Translations under genes and position numbers: made by a program
Part shown: one piece after another, positions 47,986 to 60,714 of the stretch
Position numbering within the stretch: the first letter of the stretch is position 1
Layout of the letters: each line of letters opens with the position of its first letter
Notes under the pieces: model-generated
Seen by the model: only the letters and a program-made list of their open reading frames with translations
The model's database searches: none
Told to the model about the DNA's origin: nothing
Origin: Enterobacter genomosp. O
GTDB lineage: Bacteria > Pseudomonadota > Gammaproteobacteria > Enterobacterales > Enterobacteriaceae
Direction of reading: 5' to 3'
Length of the DNA: 64,000 bases
Assembly: GCF_001022965.1 (NCBI RefSeq)
Contig: NZ_LECZ01000026.1
Coordinates: 372,001 to 436,000 of the forward strand

Positions 47986-48836
47986 GTTTTACGTTTTTCC
48001 AGCGTGCGATGACGGGACTGGACGTTCTTCCCGCGCGAGCGGAAATAGTCGGCCAGCTGTTCGGCGATGTAAACCGAACGATGCTTACCGCCGGTACAGC
48101 CAATCGCCACCGTCAGGTAGCTACGATTGTTTGTCTCCAGCATAGGTAACCATAGCTCAAGGTAGCTTCGCGTCTGGTAGATAAAATTGTGAACTTCTGT
48201 GTGCCTGTCGAGGAAGGCCGCGACGGGTTTATCCAGACCGGTCATTGGACGCAGTTTCGGATCCCAGTGCGGGTTCGGCAGGAAGCGCACGTCGAAAACA
48301 TAATCCGCATCAATCGGAATACCGTGCTTGAAGCCAAAGGACTCGAACACCATCGTCAGTTCGCGCTCGCGCTTGCCCAACAGCCGGGTACGCAGCATTT
48401 CCGCCAGCTCGTGAACGGACATCTCAGAGGTGTCGACAATCAGGTCCGCACGAGAGCGCAGCGGCTCCAGCAGGTCGCTCTCCTCATCGATCGCGCTCTC
48501 CAGAGAGAGGTTCTTACTGGAAAGCGGGTGCAAACGACGGGTATCGCTGTAGCGGCGGATCAGGGTATTGCGGTCTGCATCGAGGAACAGCAGCTGAGGC
48601 GAAAACGCCTCAGGCAGGTTACTCATCGCCTGCTCAAAAATTTCTGGTGATTCAGGCATGTTACGAACGTCGATACTGACGGCGGCAGAGGTTTGTCTTT
48701 CCGCAAGCGTCCGAGCCAGGTCGGGCAACAACACGACCGGCAGGTTATCTACGCAGTAAAAACCCATGTCTTCCAGCGCGCGCAGAGCAACGGATTTCCC
48801 CGACCCTGAACGGCCACTGACAATCATCAGCACCAT
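47982..48836 (-). CDS. rapZ: RNase adapter RapZ
   Basis: RapZ (YvcJ family), 284 residues, directs RNase E to the sRNA GlmZ and so controls GlmS, the first enzyme of amino-sugar supply for cell wall and LPS. The N-terminal P-loop domain has GRSGSGKS at residues 8-15. The C-terminal domain binds RNA and glucosamine-6-phosphate ([17 protein letters not shown]), and the tail is basic ([10 protein letters not shown]). It lies between ptsN and ptsO, linking nitrogen-PTS and envelope supply. Confidence 0.97.
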   Translation of the reverse strand: MVLMIVSGRSGSGKSVALRALEDMGFYCVDNLPVVLLPDLARTLAERQTSAAVSIDVRNMPESPEIFEQAMSNLPEAFSPQLLFLDADRNTLIRRYSDTRRLHPLSSKNLSLESAIDEESDLLEPLRSRADLIVDTSEMSVHELAEMLRTRLLGKRERELTMVFESFGFKHGIPIDADYVFDVRFLPNPHWDPKLRPMTGLDKPVAAFLDRHTEVHNFIYQTRSYLELWLPMLETNNRSYLTVAIGCTGGKHRSVYIAEQLADYFRSRGKNVQSRHRTLEKRKT

Positions 48837-48881
48837 GTTCCGTTTCTCCTCAGGACAACAGATGTGAAGGCCATCTCCTGG

Positions 48882-49373
48882 TTATGCATCATCCTGATTG
48901 CCTTCTGCTTCAGTGATAATTTGATAGAGCTCTTCATCACTTTGAGCCGAGCGCAGTCGGCGGCAAATGGTTTTATCGGCCAGGCGTTTTGCGACCAGCG
49001 ACAGCGTATGCAGATGGGTTTTCGTCTGGTCGGCAGGAACCAGCAGCGCGAAGAGGAGATCGACGGGCTGGTTATCAATGGCATCGAAGGCGATAGGTGT
49101 TTCAAGCTGCACAAACACACCGACGGCGCGCAGGGTATCCTCTTCCAGTTTGCCGTGCGGGATCGCGATGCCGTTGCCGATACCGGTACTGCCCATTTTT
49201 TCACGGGTCAGGATCGCTTCGAATACCACCTGCGGCGGCAGGCCCAGCTGTTTTGCGGCCAGTTCACTGATGATCTCCAGCGCACGTTTTTTGCTCTGGC
49301 AGTGAACAGCACTGCGGGTACATTCCTGGTTAAGGACATTGCTCAGTTGAAGAGCGGAATCGTTGTTCATCAT
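48882..49373 (-). CDS. ptsN: PTS-Ntr EIIA protein PtsN
   Basis: EIIA-Ntr, 163 residues, accepts phosphate from NPr. Unphosphorylated it regulates K+ uptake (TrkA, KdpD) and other targets. The active His73 is in GIGNGIAIPHGKLEE. The fold matches mannitol EIIA. It lies 82 bp after hpf, with an 11-bp hairpin in the gap, and 45 bp before rapZ. Confidence 0.97.
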   Translation of the reverse strand: MMNNDSALQLSNVLNQECTRSAVHCQSKKRALEIISELAAKQLGLPPQVVFEAILTREKMGSTGIGNGIAIPHGKLEEDTLRAVGVFVQLETPIAFDAIDNQPVDLLFALLVPADQTKTHLHTLSLVAKRLADKTICRRLRSAQSDEELYQIITEAEGNQDDA

Positions 49374-49402
49374 AATTTCACCTAAGCGCTAACTGTACAA
49401 AT

Positions 49403-49427
49403 GGCCTGTTGTGTTTCACAACAGGCC
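49403..49427 (-). terminator. Perfect 11-bp hairpin between hpf and ptsN
   Basis: GGCCTGTTGTG and CACAACAGGCC pair around TTT. On the minus strand it is followed only by ATTTGT, a weak U tract. It could partly terminate or be a processing or stability element within the rpoN-ptsO operon. Confidence 0.5.
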
Positions 49428-49455
49428 GTCCTGCACCCGTTAACTGCCCGGACAA

Positions 49456-49743
49456 TTAGTGTTGTTTCAGTTTATCTTTATGTTTATTGAGCTGTCGCGC
49501 AAGCTTATCAATCAAGCCGTCGATAGCCGCGTACATGTCCTGCCCTTCCGCACTGGCATGGAGTTCACCCCCGTTAACATGCAGGGTGGCATCCGAGATA
49601 TGAGTCACTTTCTCCACTTTCAACACAATATAGACCTGGTTGATCCTTTCGAAATACTGCTCGAGTTTGGCAAACTTCGTGTTCACAAAGTCGCGTAAAG
49701 CCTCAGTAATTTCGACGTTTTGTCCAGTGATGTTGAGCTGCAT
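49456..49743 (-). CDS. hpf: Ribosome hibernation promoting factor HPF
   Basis: HPF (YhbH), 95 residues, the short type, binds the 30S decoding region in stationary phase and with RMF makes 100S dimers. The start MQLNITGQNVEITEALRDFV and the end KLARQLNKHKDKLKQH match the family. I chose 49743 by family length; the open frame to 49827 overlaps rpoN. It lies 22 bp after rpoN. Confidence 0.97.
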   Translation of the reverse strand: MQLNITGQNVEITEALRDFVNTKFAKLEQYFERINQVYIVLKVEKVTHISDATLHVNGGELHASAEGQDMYAAIDGLIDKLARQLNKHKDKLKQH

Positions 49744-49765
49744 AGTGTCTTCCTTATCGGTTGTG

Positions 49766-51199
49766 TCAGACCAGCTGTTTACGCTGGTTGGACGGCGGAA
49801 TGGATAAAGACTCTCGATACTTCGCAACAGTACGACGTGCCACCATAATACCCTGATCGGACAGCATGGTGGTTAACTTACTGTCACTCAGTGGCTTCGC
49901 GGGGTTCTCCGCGGCGATCAACTTCTTCACCAGGGCACGAATCGCCGTTGACGACGCTTCGCCGCCGCCCTCGGTATTCACGTGGCTGGAGAAGAAATAC
50001 TTAAGCTCAAAAATACCGCGCGGACTGTGCAGATACTTCTGCGTGGTTACACGGGAAATGGTTGATTCATGCATCTCGACGGCCTGAGCGATATCCGCCA
50101 GCACCATCGGTTTCATATACTCTTCGCCCTGCTCAAAGAAAGCCTGCTGCTGTTCGACAATGCAGCGGCTAACGCGTAGCAGCGTATCATTTCGGCTCTC
50201 CAGACTTTTGATCAACCATCGCGCTTCCTGCAAATTGCTACGAATATATTGATTGTCGGAGTCGTTACGCGCGCTGGTGCACATGGAGGCATACTGCTGA
50301 TTGATTTGCAGGCGAGGGATGCTGTCAGAGTTCAGTTCAACGACCCAGCGGTCATTGTGTTTTCTGACCAGCACATCCGGAATCACGTACTCGGGTTCGC
50401 TGGTCTGGATCGACTGACCGGGACGCGGATCGAGCGACTGGATCAGATTCACCGCTTCTTTCAGCACGTCTTCTTTCAGGCGCGTAACCCGCATCAGGCT
50501 GCGGAAATCGTGGTTAGCCAACAGATCCAGATGATCGCTGATGATGACGCGCGCCTCATCGAGCCATGGCGTCTCTTTGCTGAACTGAGAAAGCTGGATC
50601 AGCAGGCAGTCGCGCAGATCTTTTGCGGCCACGCCTACCGGGTCGAAACGCTGGATGCGCTTGAGTACGGCTTCTACTTCCTCAAGCTCAATCTCATCGT
50701 CGCCCATGCTTTCGAGGATATCGTCCAGCGTGACGGTTAAATAGCCCGTGTCATCAACGGCATCGACAATGGACGTGGCAATTGCACGATCGGTGTCGGA
50801 GAAGGGAGTCAGCTCGACCTGCCACATCAGGTAGTCCTGAAGCGACTGGGTGGTTTCTCCCTGATAGACCGGTAGCTCATCGTCCTGGTAGTCTGCACGC
50901 GTACCCGAAGGGGTTCCGGCGGTGTAGATTTCATCCCAGCTGGCATCCAGCGGAAGCTCGTCCGGCATCTCTTTTTGTTCGAGTGCATCCGCGGTGTCGA
51001 GCGTTTCTGTATCCTGCGACTGCTGGGTTTCTACCTCGTCATGAAGATCGGTTTGTTCCAGCAGGGGATTACTGTCCAGCGCCTGCTGGAGCTCCTGCTG
51101 AAGTTCTAACGTGGACAGTTGCAACAGGCGAATTGCCTGCTGTAGCTGCGGCGTCATCGCCAGTTGTTGGCTGAGCCTTAATTGCAAACCTTGCTTCAT
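49766..51199 (-). CDS. rpoN: RNA polymerase sigma-54 factor RpoN
   Basis: RpoN, 477 residues, recognises -24/-12 promoters and needs AAA+ activators. Region I is Gln/Leu-rich ([18 protein letters not shown], residues 5-22), region II acidic, and the C-terminus carries the RpoN box [10 protein letters not shown] for the -24 element. It lies 47 bp after lptB and upstream of hpf and the PTS-Ntr genes, the standard enterobacterial order. Confidence 0.98.
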   Translation of the reverse strand: MKQGLQLRLSQQLAMTPQLQQAIRLLQLSTLELQQELQQALDSNPLLEQTDLHDEVETQQSQDTETLDTADALEQKEMPDELPLDASWDEIYTAGTPSGTRADYQDDELPVYQGETTQSLQDYLMWQVELTPFSDTDRAIATSIVDAVDDTGYLTVTLDDILESMGDDEIELEEVEAVLKRIQRFDPVGVAAKDLRDCLLIQLSQFSKETPWLDEARVIISDHLDLLANHDFRSLMRVTRLKEDVLKEAVNLIQSLDPRPGQSIQTSEPEYVIPDVLVRKHNDRWVVELNSDSIPRLQINQQYASMCTSARNDSDNQYIRSNLQEARWLIKSLESRNDTLLRVSRCIVEQQQAFFEQGEEYMKPMVLADIAQAVEMHESTISRVTTQKYLHSPRGIFELKYFFSSHVNTEGGGEASSTAIRALVKKLIAAENPAKPLSDSKLTTMLSDQGIMVARRTVAKYRESLSIPPSNQRKQLV

Positions 51200-51246
51200 G
51201 TTCAGAGCATTTTTCTCCGGTTCGGCGTTACATTACCTCTACCCTA

Positions 51247-51972
51247 TCAGAGTCTGAAGTCTTCCCCAAGATAGACGCGCTTAACATGATCGTCTTCGAG
51301 GATCTGTTGCGGCGTACCGTGGGCGATCAGATTGCCCTGGCTCACAATATACGCGCGTTCACACACGGCCAGCGTTTCGCGCACGTTGTGGTCGGTGATC
51401 AATACGCCAAGCCCGCTGTCACGCAGGTGCTCAATGATGCGTTTAATGTCGATAACGGAGATGGGGTCAACGCCCGCAAAGGGTTCATCCAGAAGGATAA
51501 ATTTCGGGTTTGCGGCCAGCGCACGCGCGATCTCAACGCGGCGACGTTCACCCCCGGAGAGCGCCTGACCGAGGCTGTCACGCAGATGCTCAATGTGGAA
51601 CTCTTCCATCAGCTCGTTGGCACGATCCTGGCGCTGCTCGCTGGTTAGATCGTTACGAATCTGCAGGACCGCCATCAGGTTATCGTAAACGCTAAGACGA
51701 CGGAAAATGGAAGCTTCCTGCGGCAGATAGCCGATTCCGCGGCGCGCGCGCGCGTGCAGCGGCAGAAGGCTGATGTCTTCATCGTCAATGACAATGTTGC
51801 CGGCATCGCGCGGCACAATGCCAACGACCATGTAGAAGGTTGTGGTTTTACCCGCACCGTTAGGGCCAAGCAGGCCCACAATTTCGCCGGAGTTGACGGT
51901 CAGACTGACATCTTCTACGACACGGCGGCCCTTATAGGCCTTCGCGAGGTTTTTTGCAGTTAATGTTGCCAT
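51247..51972 (-). CDS. lptB: LPS export ATPase LptB
   Basis: LptB, 241 residues, is the cytoplasmic ABC ATPase driving LptFG. Walker [10 protein letters not shown] is near 36, the Q-loop around LPQEAS near 84, the signature LSGGERRR near 137, Walker [14 protein letters not shown] near 157 and the switch His in ITDHNV near 193. It starts six bases after the lptA stop in the lptCAB group. Confidence 0.98.
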   Translation of the reverse strand: MATLTAKNLAKAYKGRRVVEDVSLTVNSGEIVGLLGPNGAGKTTTFYMVVGIVPRDAGNIVIDDEDISLLPLHARARRGIGYLPQEASIFRRLSVYDNLMAVLQIRNDLTSEQRQDRANELMEEFHIEHLRDSLGQALSGGERRRVEIARALAANPKFILLDEPFAGVDPISVIDIKRIIEHLRDSGLGVLITDHNVRETLAVCERAYIVSQGNLIAHGTPQQILEDDHVKRVYLGEDFRL

Positions 51973-51978
51973 AACGAA

Positions 51979-52533
51979 TTAGTTACTCTTCTTCTGTGCC
52001 GGGGCCTGGCCTTTGCCTTTGTCCTGCAGCTGCGACGGAACCAGTACGGTGGTCACGCGTTTGCCTTTCTCGCTGGAAGCCTGCATTTTTTGCTCTTTAA
52101 CCAGATAGGTGATCTGGTCGCCGGTAATGTTGCTGTCCAGCTGTTCCAGATACGCATTCCCGGTCAGGATGACCAGGTCTTTCGCCAGCTCATAGTGCAT
52201 ATGCGTGGCGTGGCCCTTCACCGGCTTGCCGTTGTCCTGCATCTGGTAGAAAGTTGCCGGATTACCATAGCCATCGATAATCTCTTTGCCCTGCTCGCCA
52301 CCCGGACGGGTAACGACCACTTTGTCGGCGTTAATTTTAATGGTGCCCTGGGTCATGACGACGTTACCTGTAAAGGTGACGACGTTGCCCTGCATATCGA
52401 GAGACTGGGTGTCGGACTCGATATGAATCGGCTGGTCGGTATCGCCCGTTACAGCAAGCGCGGGGAGACTGGTTGCCAGCATCGCGCTGGCGATAATTAC
52501 TTTAAGGCTGAGTTTGTTTGTTTTGAATTTCAT
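51979..52533 (-). CDS. lptA: Periplasmic LPS transport protein LptA
   Basis: LptA, 184 residues, oligomerises into the periplasmic bridge carrying LPS from LptC to LptD. A signal peptide (through SLPALA near residue 27) is followed by an OstA-like jellyroll (GDTDQPIHIESD, then FTGNVVMTQGTIKINADKV). I chose the start at 52533 by family length and signal. It overlaps the end of lptC by 32 bases, an overlap I recall in E. coli too. Confidence 0.97.
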   Translation of the reverse strand: MKFKTNKLSLKVIIASAMLATSLPALAVTGDTDQPIHIESDTQSLDMQGNVVTFTGNVVMTQGTIKINADKVVVTRPGGEQGKEIIDGYGNPATFYQMQDNGKPVKGHATHMHYELAKDLVILTGNAYLEQLDSNITGDQITYLVKEQKMQASSEKGKRVTTVLVPSQLQDKGKGQAPAQKKSN

Positions 52534-53077
52534 AGGAGGTTCTAACCTTTTCAATCAGCTCGGCGTTTTTGCTGCGTAAGTTCCCGCGCATTCTTAAACC
52601 GCTGGAATTAAATGTTGTGCCATACAGTGTGACCAGATCCTGCGACGTCACGTCCTGGGTCACCAGGTTGATCTGGGCATTATCCGTCGTAATTTTTCGC
52701 AGTTGCGAGTCAGCGGTCAGGGCGTTGACTTCAACGTGGCCATACAGATAAAGCATACGGTCATTTGTCAGTTTTGCCCGATCTGACTTAATTGACCACG
52801 TCGGCACTTTGTCTTTATCAAACGTGGTCATGACAGGCTGGGTAAACCACGAAATACCGTCATCTGAAAAATATTCAACATGCTGGGCAATCAGGCGATA
52901 GTTCAGCGCGCCTTCCGGGCTATAGACCACGGTGTCGCTGTGATCGCTTTTATAAGTTGGATCGTTAGTGTTGATCGCTTCCGTTTGCGTATCGTCGCGA
53001 TCGGCAAGGTTCACGCCAATCAATACCAGTGCGACAAGCGAAAGCAAAATGATAATCCAACGTCTGGTTTTACTCAT
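52502..53077 (-). CDS. lptC: LPS assembly protein LptC
   Basis: LptC, 191 residues, is anchored by one N-terminal helix (RRWIIILLSLVALVLIGVNL, residues 5-24) and has a periplasmic jellyroll receiving LPS from LptBFG and passing it to LptA. The central SDHSDTVVYSPEGALNYRL is typical. It overlaps kdsC by four bases (ATGA) upstream and lptA by 32 bases downstream, so LPS precursor and transport genes are tightly coupled. Confidence 0.97.
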   Translation of the reverse strand: MSKTRRWIIILLSLVALVLIGVNLADRDDTQTEAINTNDPTYKSDHSDTVVYSPEGALNYRLIAQHVEYFSDDGISWFTQPVMTTFDKDKVPTWSIKSDRAKLTNDRMLYLYGHVEVNALTADSQLRKITTDNAQINLVTQDVTSQDLVTLYGTTFNSSGLRMRGNLRSKNAELIEKVRTSYEIQNKQTQP

Positions 53078-53640
53078 ATCGATTGCCCTTTGGCCTCATC
53101 AAGCTTGCCCTGCGCCAGCAGGAGCAGATCGCAGACTTCACGGACGGCACCACGGCCACCGTTGATGTGGGTAACGTAGTCCGCGCGCGGGATCAGCAGC
53201 GGATGCGCATCGGCAACGGCAATACTCAACCCGACTTCAGCCATCACTGGCCAGTCAATCAGATCGTCCCCGACGTAGGCCACGTTTTCCGGCGCGATAG
53301 CCAGTTTACCCACTAAATCATTGAATGCTGCCATCTTATCGGATTGACCCTGATACAAATGGGTAATGCCTAAGGTTTCACAGCGGTCTTCTACCAGTTT
53401 AGCTTTCCGCCCGGTGATGATAGCAACCTCGATACCCGAGGTCAGCGCACAGCGGATACCGTAGCCGTCGCGAACGTTAAACGCTTTTAGCTCTTCACCG
53501 TTATTGCCCATATAAATCAGGCCATCGGAGAGTACCCCATCCACATCCAGAATCAGCAGGCGAATATTCTCCGCCTTTGCCATCATCTGGGCACTGACCG
53601 GACCATAACAGGTTGCAAGGGATGCACCCGCATTACTCAT
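53074..53640 (-). CDS. kdsC: KDO-8-phosphate phosphatase KdsC
   Basis: KdsC, 188 residues, is a HAD phosphatase that makes KDO from KDO-8-P for the LPS inner core. The nucleophile motif is LILDVDGVLSDG near 33. IITGRKAKLV and YVGDDLIDWPVM complete the HAD site. I chose the start at 53640 (MSNAGASLATCYG) by homology. It lies 14 bp after kdsD and overlaps lptC. Confidence 0.97.
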   Translation of the reverse strand: MSNAGASLATCYGPVSAQMMAKAENIRLLILDVDGVLSDGLIYMGNNGEELKAFNVRDGYGIRCALTSGIEVAIITGRKAKLVEDRCETLGITHLYQGQSDKMAAFNDLVGKLAIAPENVAYVGDDLIDWPVMAEVGLSIAVADAHPLLIPRADYVTHINGGRGAVREVCDLLLLAQGKLDEAKGQSI

Positions 53641-53654
53641 TGTCTTATCCTTCA

Positions 53655-54641
53655 TTACACTACGCCTGCGCGCAGCAGATCATGCATATGTACCACACCC
53701 AGCAACTGGTCGCCATCGGCAACCATAACGGAGGTGATATGACGGGACTGCATCAGGTTCAGCACATCCACTGCCAGCGTACCCGGACGCACGCGAATGC
53801 CGCCGGGCGTCATCACATCGGCAATGCCCAGCGTGCGGACATCGACGCCCATGTCGAATACGCGGCGCAGGTCTCCATCGGTGAAGATCCCCTGAATTTT
53901 CATCAGATCGTCGCACACGACCGTCATACCCAAATTCTTACGGGTGATTTCCAGCAGCGCATCGCGCAGGGAGGCCGCTTTACTGACGTGGGGGATTTCA
54001 TCGCCGGTGTGCATAATATCGTTAACCCGAAGCAGCAATTTGCGCCCCAGCGCGCCACCTGGGTGGGAAAGCGCGAAATCTTCCGGCGTAAAACCGCGGG
54101 CTTCCAGCAGCGCGACGGCGAGCGCATCGCCCATGACCAGCGCAGCGGTGGTGCTGGAGGTCGGCGCCAGCCCCAGCGGGCAGGCCTCTTTGGGAACTTT
54201 AACGCACAGGTGAATATCGGCCGCACGCGCCATGCTACTTTCCGGACGGCTGGTCATGCAAATAAGCGGCACCTGCAAACGTTTCAGTACCGGGATCAGC
54301 GCCAGGATTTCATTGGACTCACCGGAGTTGGAAAGTGCGATGACGATATCCTGCGGCGTGACCATACCCAGATCCCCGTGCGCGGCTTCCCCAGGATGGA
54401 CAAAGAAGGACGAGGTTCCGGTGCTGGCAAACGTCGCCGCCATTTTGCGTCCAATGTGGCCGGACTTACCCATCCCCATCACCACGACTTTGCCGGCACA
54501 GTAAAATATCTTCTCACATGCCAGACTAAAATCCTGATTAATGTACTGATCTAACTGCGCCAGACCTTCACGTTCAATCTCCAGAACGTCTTTGCCTGCT
54601 TTCTGAAAGTCAAAACCCGGCTGCAATTCTATTTGCGACAT
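53655..54641 (-). CDS. kdsD: Arabinose-5-phosphate isomerase KdsD
   Basis: KdsD, 328 residues, makes arabinose-5-phosphate from ribulose-5-phosphate, the first step to KDO. An N-terminal SIS domain (GMGKSGHIGRKMAATF near 58) is followed by two CBS domains (about 205-328; DIMHTGDEIP, ADGDQLLGVVHMHDLL). I chose the start at 54641 (MSQIELQPGFDF) by homology. It lies 13 bp after yrbG. Confidence 0.97.
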   Translation of the reverse strand: MSQIELQPGFDFQKAGKDVLEIEREGLAQLDQYINQDFSLACEKIFYCAGKVVVMGMGKSGHIGRKMAATFASTGTSSFFVHPGEAAHGDLGMVTPQDIVIALSNSGESNEILALIPVLKRLQVPLICMTSRPESSMARAADIHLCVKVPKEACPLGLAPTSSTTAALVMGDALAVALLEARGFTPEDFALSHPGGALGRKLLLRVNDIMHTGDEIPHVSKAASLRDALLEITRKNLGMTVVCDDLMKIQGIFTDGDLRRVFDMGVDVRTLGIADVMTPGGIRVRPGTLAVDVLNLMQSRHITSVMVADGDQLLGVVHMHDLLRAGVV

Positions 54642-54654
54642 AATGCGTTTCCGT

Positions 54655-55632
54655 TTACCCAGAGAGAAGAGGCGAGAGCCAGTACAGCATCGCCATCCAT
54701 ACGATAAATCCACCCGTCAACAGCGCGCCTGCGCCTTTGCCAATCTGTCGTTGCCGCCGCCAGCAGAGCAGGGCAAATATCACGCTGACCAGCAGCATCA
54801 CGCCGTAATCACGTGAGAACGCCAGGGGGTTAAAGGGCCCTGGCGTAATCAGGGCCGGCAGGCCCATCACAATGGCAATATTAAAAATATTGGAGCCGAT
54901 GATATTACCAATGGCAATGTCATCCTCACCTTTCCGTGCCCCCGCAATGGCCGTGGCCAGCTCCGGCAGGCTGGTGCCGATGGCAATAACCGTCAGGCCT
55001 ATGGTCAGTTCACTCATAGCGAAATAGTTCGCCAGCACCGTCGCGTTATCCACGACCATGCGCGTTGCCATCGGCATGATGATCAGCGCAACGCCAAGCC
55101 AGAGCAGGGCAACAGGCAGCGTGCCTTCTCGCGGAAGCTCGGCGACCTGCTCACGCGTGAGGCTATCCTGGCCCTGTTTTTCAGCCAGACGGGCGATTTT
55201 AACACTATACAGCAACCAAATGACGGCCAGCGCCAGCAGGAAAATCCCGTCGCTGACGCTCAGTTCGCCATCATAAAATACGCATCCTGCCAGCAGGCTT
55301 ACGATTAACATTAGCGGCAATTCACGGCGCAGAACATCAGAATGCACGCGAAATGGATGGAGCAGTGCCGCCAGGCCTAAAATCAATAATATGTTGACGA
55401 TATTGGAGCCAATCGCGGTGCCTACCGCCAGGTCTAACTGGCCGTGCAGCGATGCCGTGACAGAGACGATGATTTCAGGGAGTGACGTTCCCACACTGAC
55501 AACGGTCATCCCGATGACGACAGGCGGTACGCCAGTCAGGCGACACAGGATAGATGCAGCAAACACTAAACGGTCAGCACTGTAGACCACCAAAAGTAAA
55601 CCAATTATTAACAGTGCTGTTGCTAAAAGCAT
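54655..55632 (-). CDS. yrbG: YrbG, Na+/Ca2+ exchanger-family membrane protein
   Basis: A 325-residue inner-membrane protein of the CaCA exchanger family with about ten helices and two repeated alpha motifs: GTSLPEIIVS near 56 and GTSLPELATAIAG near 230. The transported ions are not established; in E. coli it is not essential. I chose the start at 55632 (MLLATALLIIGLLL), with AAAGGAC upstream. It is the first gene of the minus-strand cluster and divergent from mlaF. Confidence 0.93.
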   Translation of the reverse strand: MLLATALLIIGLLLVVYSADRLVFAASILCRLTGVPPVVIGMTVVSVGTSLPEIIVSVTASLHGQLDLAVGTAIGSNIVNILLILGLAALLHPFRVHSDVLRRELPLMLIVSLLAGCVFYDGELSVSDGIFLLALAVIWLLYSVKIARLAEKQGQDSLTREQVAELPREGTLPVALLWLGVALIIMPMATRMVVDNATVLANYFAMSELTIGLTVIAIGTSLPELATAIAGARKGEDDIAIGNIIGSNIFNIAIVMGLPALITPGPFNPLAFSRDYGVMLLVSVIFALLCWRRQRQIGKGAGALLTGGFIVWMAMLYWLSPLLSG

Positions 55633-55859
55633 CAAAAGTCCTTTCTTCAGGTATACTCGTCGGTCCATCGCACGGGAATGGCTGGACTGTATACAGTCTG
55701 AGGCGTAACGAATTCCTAATTTTGACTTTATGCGCCGGAAAAGTAAAACAAATGCCAGCTTTCGCTAACCTCTCCAGCCAATATTCTGTAAAAATGTGGG
55801 GTTTAGGGCTGATTTAAGCTTCACGCTTCGCATGAAGCAGGGCAAGAAAGGAACCGTAA

Positions 55860-57462
<1,603 letters not shown>

Positions 57463-57466
57463 ATTC

Positions 57467-58015
57467 ATGCAAACGAAAAAAAATGAAATTTGGGTCGGCA
57501 TATTCCTGCTACTGGCGCTGCTGGCCGCGCTGTTTATCTGTCTGAGAGCGGCGGATATCACGTCTGTGCGTACCGAGCCGACGTATCGCATCTATGCCAC
57601 CTTCGATAATATCGGCGGGCTGAAGGCCCGTTCACCGGTCCGTATTGGCGGCGTGGTGATCGGACGCGTATCTGACATTACGCTTGATGAGAAAACTTAC
57701 CTGCCACGCGTCGCGATGGATATCGAAGAGCGTTACAACCATATTCCGGACACCAGTTCCCTTTCGATCCGGACTTCGGGCCTGCTGGGCGAACAATATC
57801 TGGCGCTTAACGTCGGTTTTGAAGACCCTGAGCTGGGAACGACTATCCTTAAAGACGGTAGCGTCATCCAGGATACGAAGTCCGCGATGGTGCTGGAGGA
57901 TATGATTGGTCAGTTCCTTTACAACAGTAAAGGGGATGAGAAAAAATCCGACGCTGCCCCTGCGCAGAGCGAAGATCATACCAACGTCGCACCGACACCT
58001 GGCACGACGAATTAA
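57467..58015 (+). CDS. mlaD: Phospholipid-binding MCE protein MlaD
   Basis: MlaD, 182 residues, forms a hexameric MCE ring in the periplasm above MlaE. One N-terminal membrane helix (about 8-25) is followed by the MCE domain (ATFDNIGGLKARSPVRIGGV near 46) and a flexible acidic tail. I chose the ATG at 57467 (MQTKKNEIWVG) by homology; the frame opens a little earlier, at 57452. Confidence 0.97.
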   Translation: MQTKKNEIWVGIFLLLALLAALFICLRAADITSVRTEPTYRIYATFDNIGGLKARSPVRIGGVVIGRVSDITLDEKTYLPRVAMDIEERYNHIPDTSSLSIRTSGLLGEQYLALNVGFEDPELGTTILKDGSVIQDTKSAMVLEDMIGQFLYNSKGDEKKSDAAPAQSEDHTNVAPTPGTTN

Positions 58016-58033
58016 TTTCAGGAGAAGTCATTC

Positions 58034-58669
58034 ATGTTTAAACGACTGTTAATGGTTGCCATGCTGGTCATTGCCCCTCTCACCGCTGTGCATGCTGCGG
58101 ATCAGAGTAACCCGTACAAACTGATGGATGAAGCGGCGAAGAAAACCTTCGACCGTCTTAAGAACGAACAGCCTAAAATTCGTGCTAATCCTGATTACCT
58201 GCGTGACGTCGTTGATCAGGAACTGCTGCCGTATGTGCAGATCAAATACGCGGGTGCGCTGGTGCTGGGCCGCTATTACAAAGACGCGACCCCTGCGCAG
58301 CGTGATGCCTACTTTGCCGCGTTCCGTGAATACCTGAAACAGGCTTACGGTCAGGCGCTGGCGATGTACCACGGTCAGACCTACCAGATTGCGCCTGAGC
58401 AGCCGCTGGGCGATGCGACCATCGTGCCTATCCGCGTGACGATCAACGATCCTAACGGTCGCCCGCCGGTTCGCCTGGATTTCCAGTGGCGTAAAAACAG
58501 CCAGACCGGTAACTGGCAGGCGTATGACATGATTGCCGAAGGGGTAAGCATGATCACCACCAAACAGAACGAGTGGAGCGACCTGCTGCGTACCAAAGGC
58601 ATTGATGGCCTGACCGCACAGCTGCAGTCCATTTCTCGTCAGAAAATTAGCCTGGACGAGAAGAAGTAA
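58034..58669 (+). CDS. mlaC: Periplasmic phospholipid carrier MlaC
   Basis: MlaC, 211 residues, shuttles phospholipid between the MlaA-porin complex in the outer membrane and MlaD. A signal peptide ([17 protein letters not shown], cleaved near 21) is followed by the NTF2-like carrier domain ([20 protein letters not shown] near 65). The stop overlaps the mlaB start by one base (TAATG). Confidence 0.97.
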   Translation: MFKRLLMVAMLVIAPLTAVHAADQSNPYKLMDEAAKKTFDRLKNEQPKIRANPDYLRDVVDQELLPYVQIKYAGALVLGRYYKDATPAQRDAYFAAFREYLKQAYGQALAMYHGQTYQIAPEQPLGDATIVPIRVTINDPNGRPPVRLDFQWRKNSQTGNWQAYDMIAEGVSMITTKQNEWSDLLRTKGIDGLTAQLQSISRQKISLDEKK

Positions 58670-58962
58670 TGTCACAGCAACTCAGCTGGTCGCGTGAAGG
58701 CGAGACATTAAAGCTGTCCGGTGAGCTGGATCAGGATCTGCTGAACCCCTTGTGGGACAAACGCCATGAAGCCATGCAGGGCGTGACGCTTATCGACTTA
58801 AGCGACGTCACGCGGGTCGATACGGCAGGTGTTGCGCTGCTTGCCCATCTGATTGCCGTGGGGAAAAAGCAGGGGGGGAGCGTCATGCTTCATGGCGCGA
58901 GCGATAATGTGGTTACCCTTGCGCAGCTCTACAATCTCCCTCAGGACGTACTGCCTCGTTAA
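58669..58962 (+). CDS. mlaB: STAS-domain protein MlaB
   Basis: MlaB, 97 residues, is a cytoplasmic STAS-domain protein that stabilises MlaF. DLSDVTRVDTAGVALLAHL near 43 is the typical STAS loop and helix with the conserved TAG motif. It is coupled to mlaC through TAATG and is the last gene of the operon before a terminator. Confidence 0.96.
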   Translation: MSQQLSWSREGETLKLSGELDQDLLNPLWDKRHEAMQGVTLIDLSDVTRVDTAGVALLAHLIAVGKKQGGSVMLHGASDNVVTLAQLYNLPQDVLPR

Positions 58963-58984
58963 TATTTTCAGTGCGTTACTTCTG

Positions 58985-59017
58985 AAAGCCCTGACTGTTT
59001 CATCGTCGGGGCTTTTT
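58985..59017 (+). terminator. Terminator of mlaFEDCB
   Basis: Stem AGCCCTGAC/GTCGGGGCT (58987-58995 and 59005-59013) with one G-U pair and a nine-base loop, then TTTTT. Confidence 0.8.
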
Positions 59018-59088
59018 GCTTGTTTAAGACGACGCCACTTTGCTCTAAGATGTTGGGCTTGTTTTCACTATCAGATGATTAAGAACCC

Positions 59089-59343
59089 ATGGAAAATCAT
59101 GAAATCCAGACAGTGCTGATGAATGCACTCTCCCTTCAGGAAGCCCACGTCACTGGCGATGGCAGTCACTTCCAGGTTATTGCTGTGGGTGAGATGTTCG
59201 ACGGTATGAGCCGTGTGAAGAAGCAGCAGGCTGTGTACGCGCCGCTGATGGAATATATTGCGGATAACCGCATTCACGCCCTGTCGATTAAAGCGTTCAC
59301 CCCGCAAGAGTGGGCACGCGATCGCAAACTAAACGGTTTTTGA
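59089..59343 (+). CDS. ibaG: BolA-family iron-sulfur protein IbaG
   Basis: IbaG (YrbA), 84 residues, is a BolA-family protein that binds Grx4 with a 2Fe-2S cluster and is linked to acid stress. The start [19 protein letters not shown] and end RDRKLNGF match the family, and [10 protein letters not shown] holds the BolA signature. It lies 50 bp before murA and is likely cotranscribed with it. Confidence 0.96.
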   Translation: MENHEIQTVLMNALSLQEAHVTGDGSHFQVIAVGEMFDGMSRVKKQQAVYAPLMEYIADNRIHALSIKAFTPQEWARDRKLNGF

Positions 59344-59348
59344 GCTGA

Positions 59349-60653
<1,305 letters not shown>

Positions 60654-60661
60654 TCGTTCCG

Positions 60662-60694
60662 GCAGCCCCCTGCCAGAAATGACCGGGGGGTTGC
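60662..60694 (+). terminator. Candidate terminator of murA
   Basis: Stem GCAGCCCCC/GGGGGTTGC with one G-U pair and a long loop, followed by a weak T-rich stretch. Between converging murA and sfsB. Confidence 0.45.
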
Positions 60695-60714
60695 TGTTCC
60701 TGTCAAAAAACGCA

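Noticed and set aside
55685..55698. LexA box
   Set aside because: LexA sites need CTG-N10-CAG; here the spacing is four.
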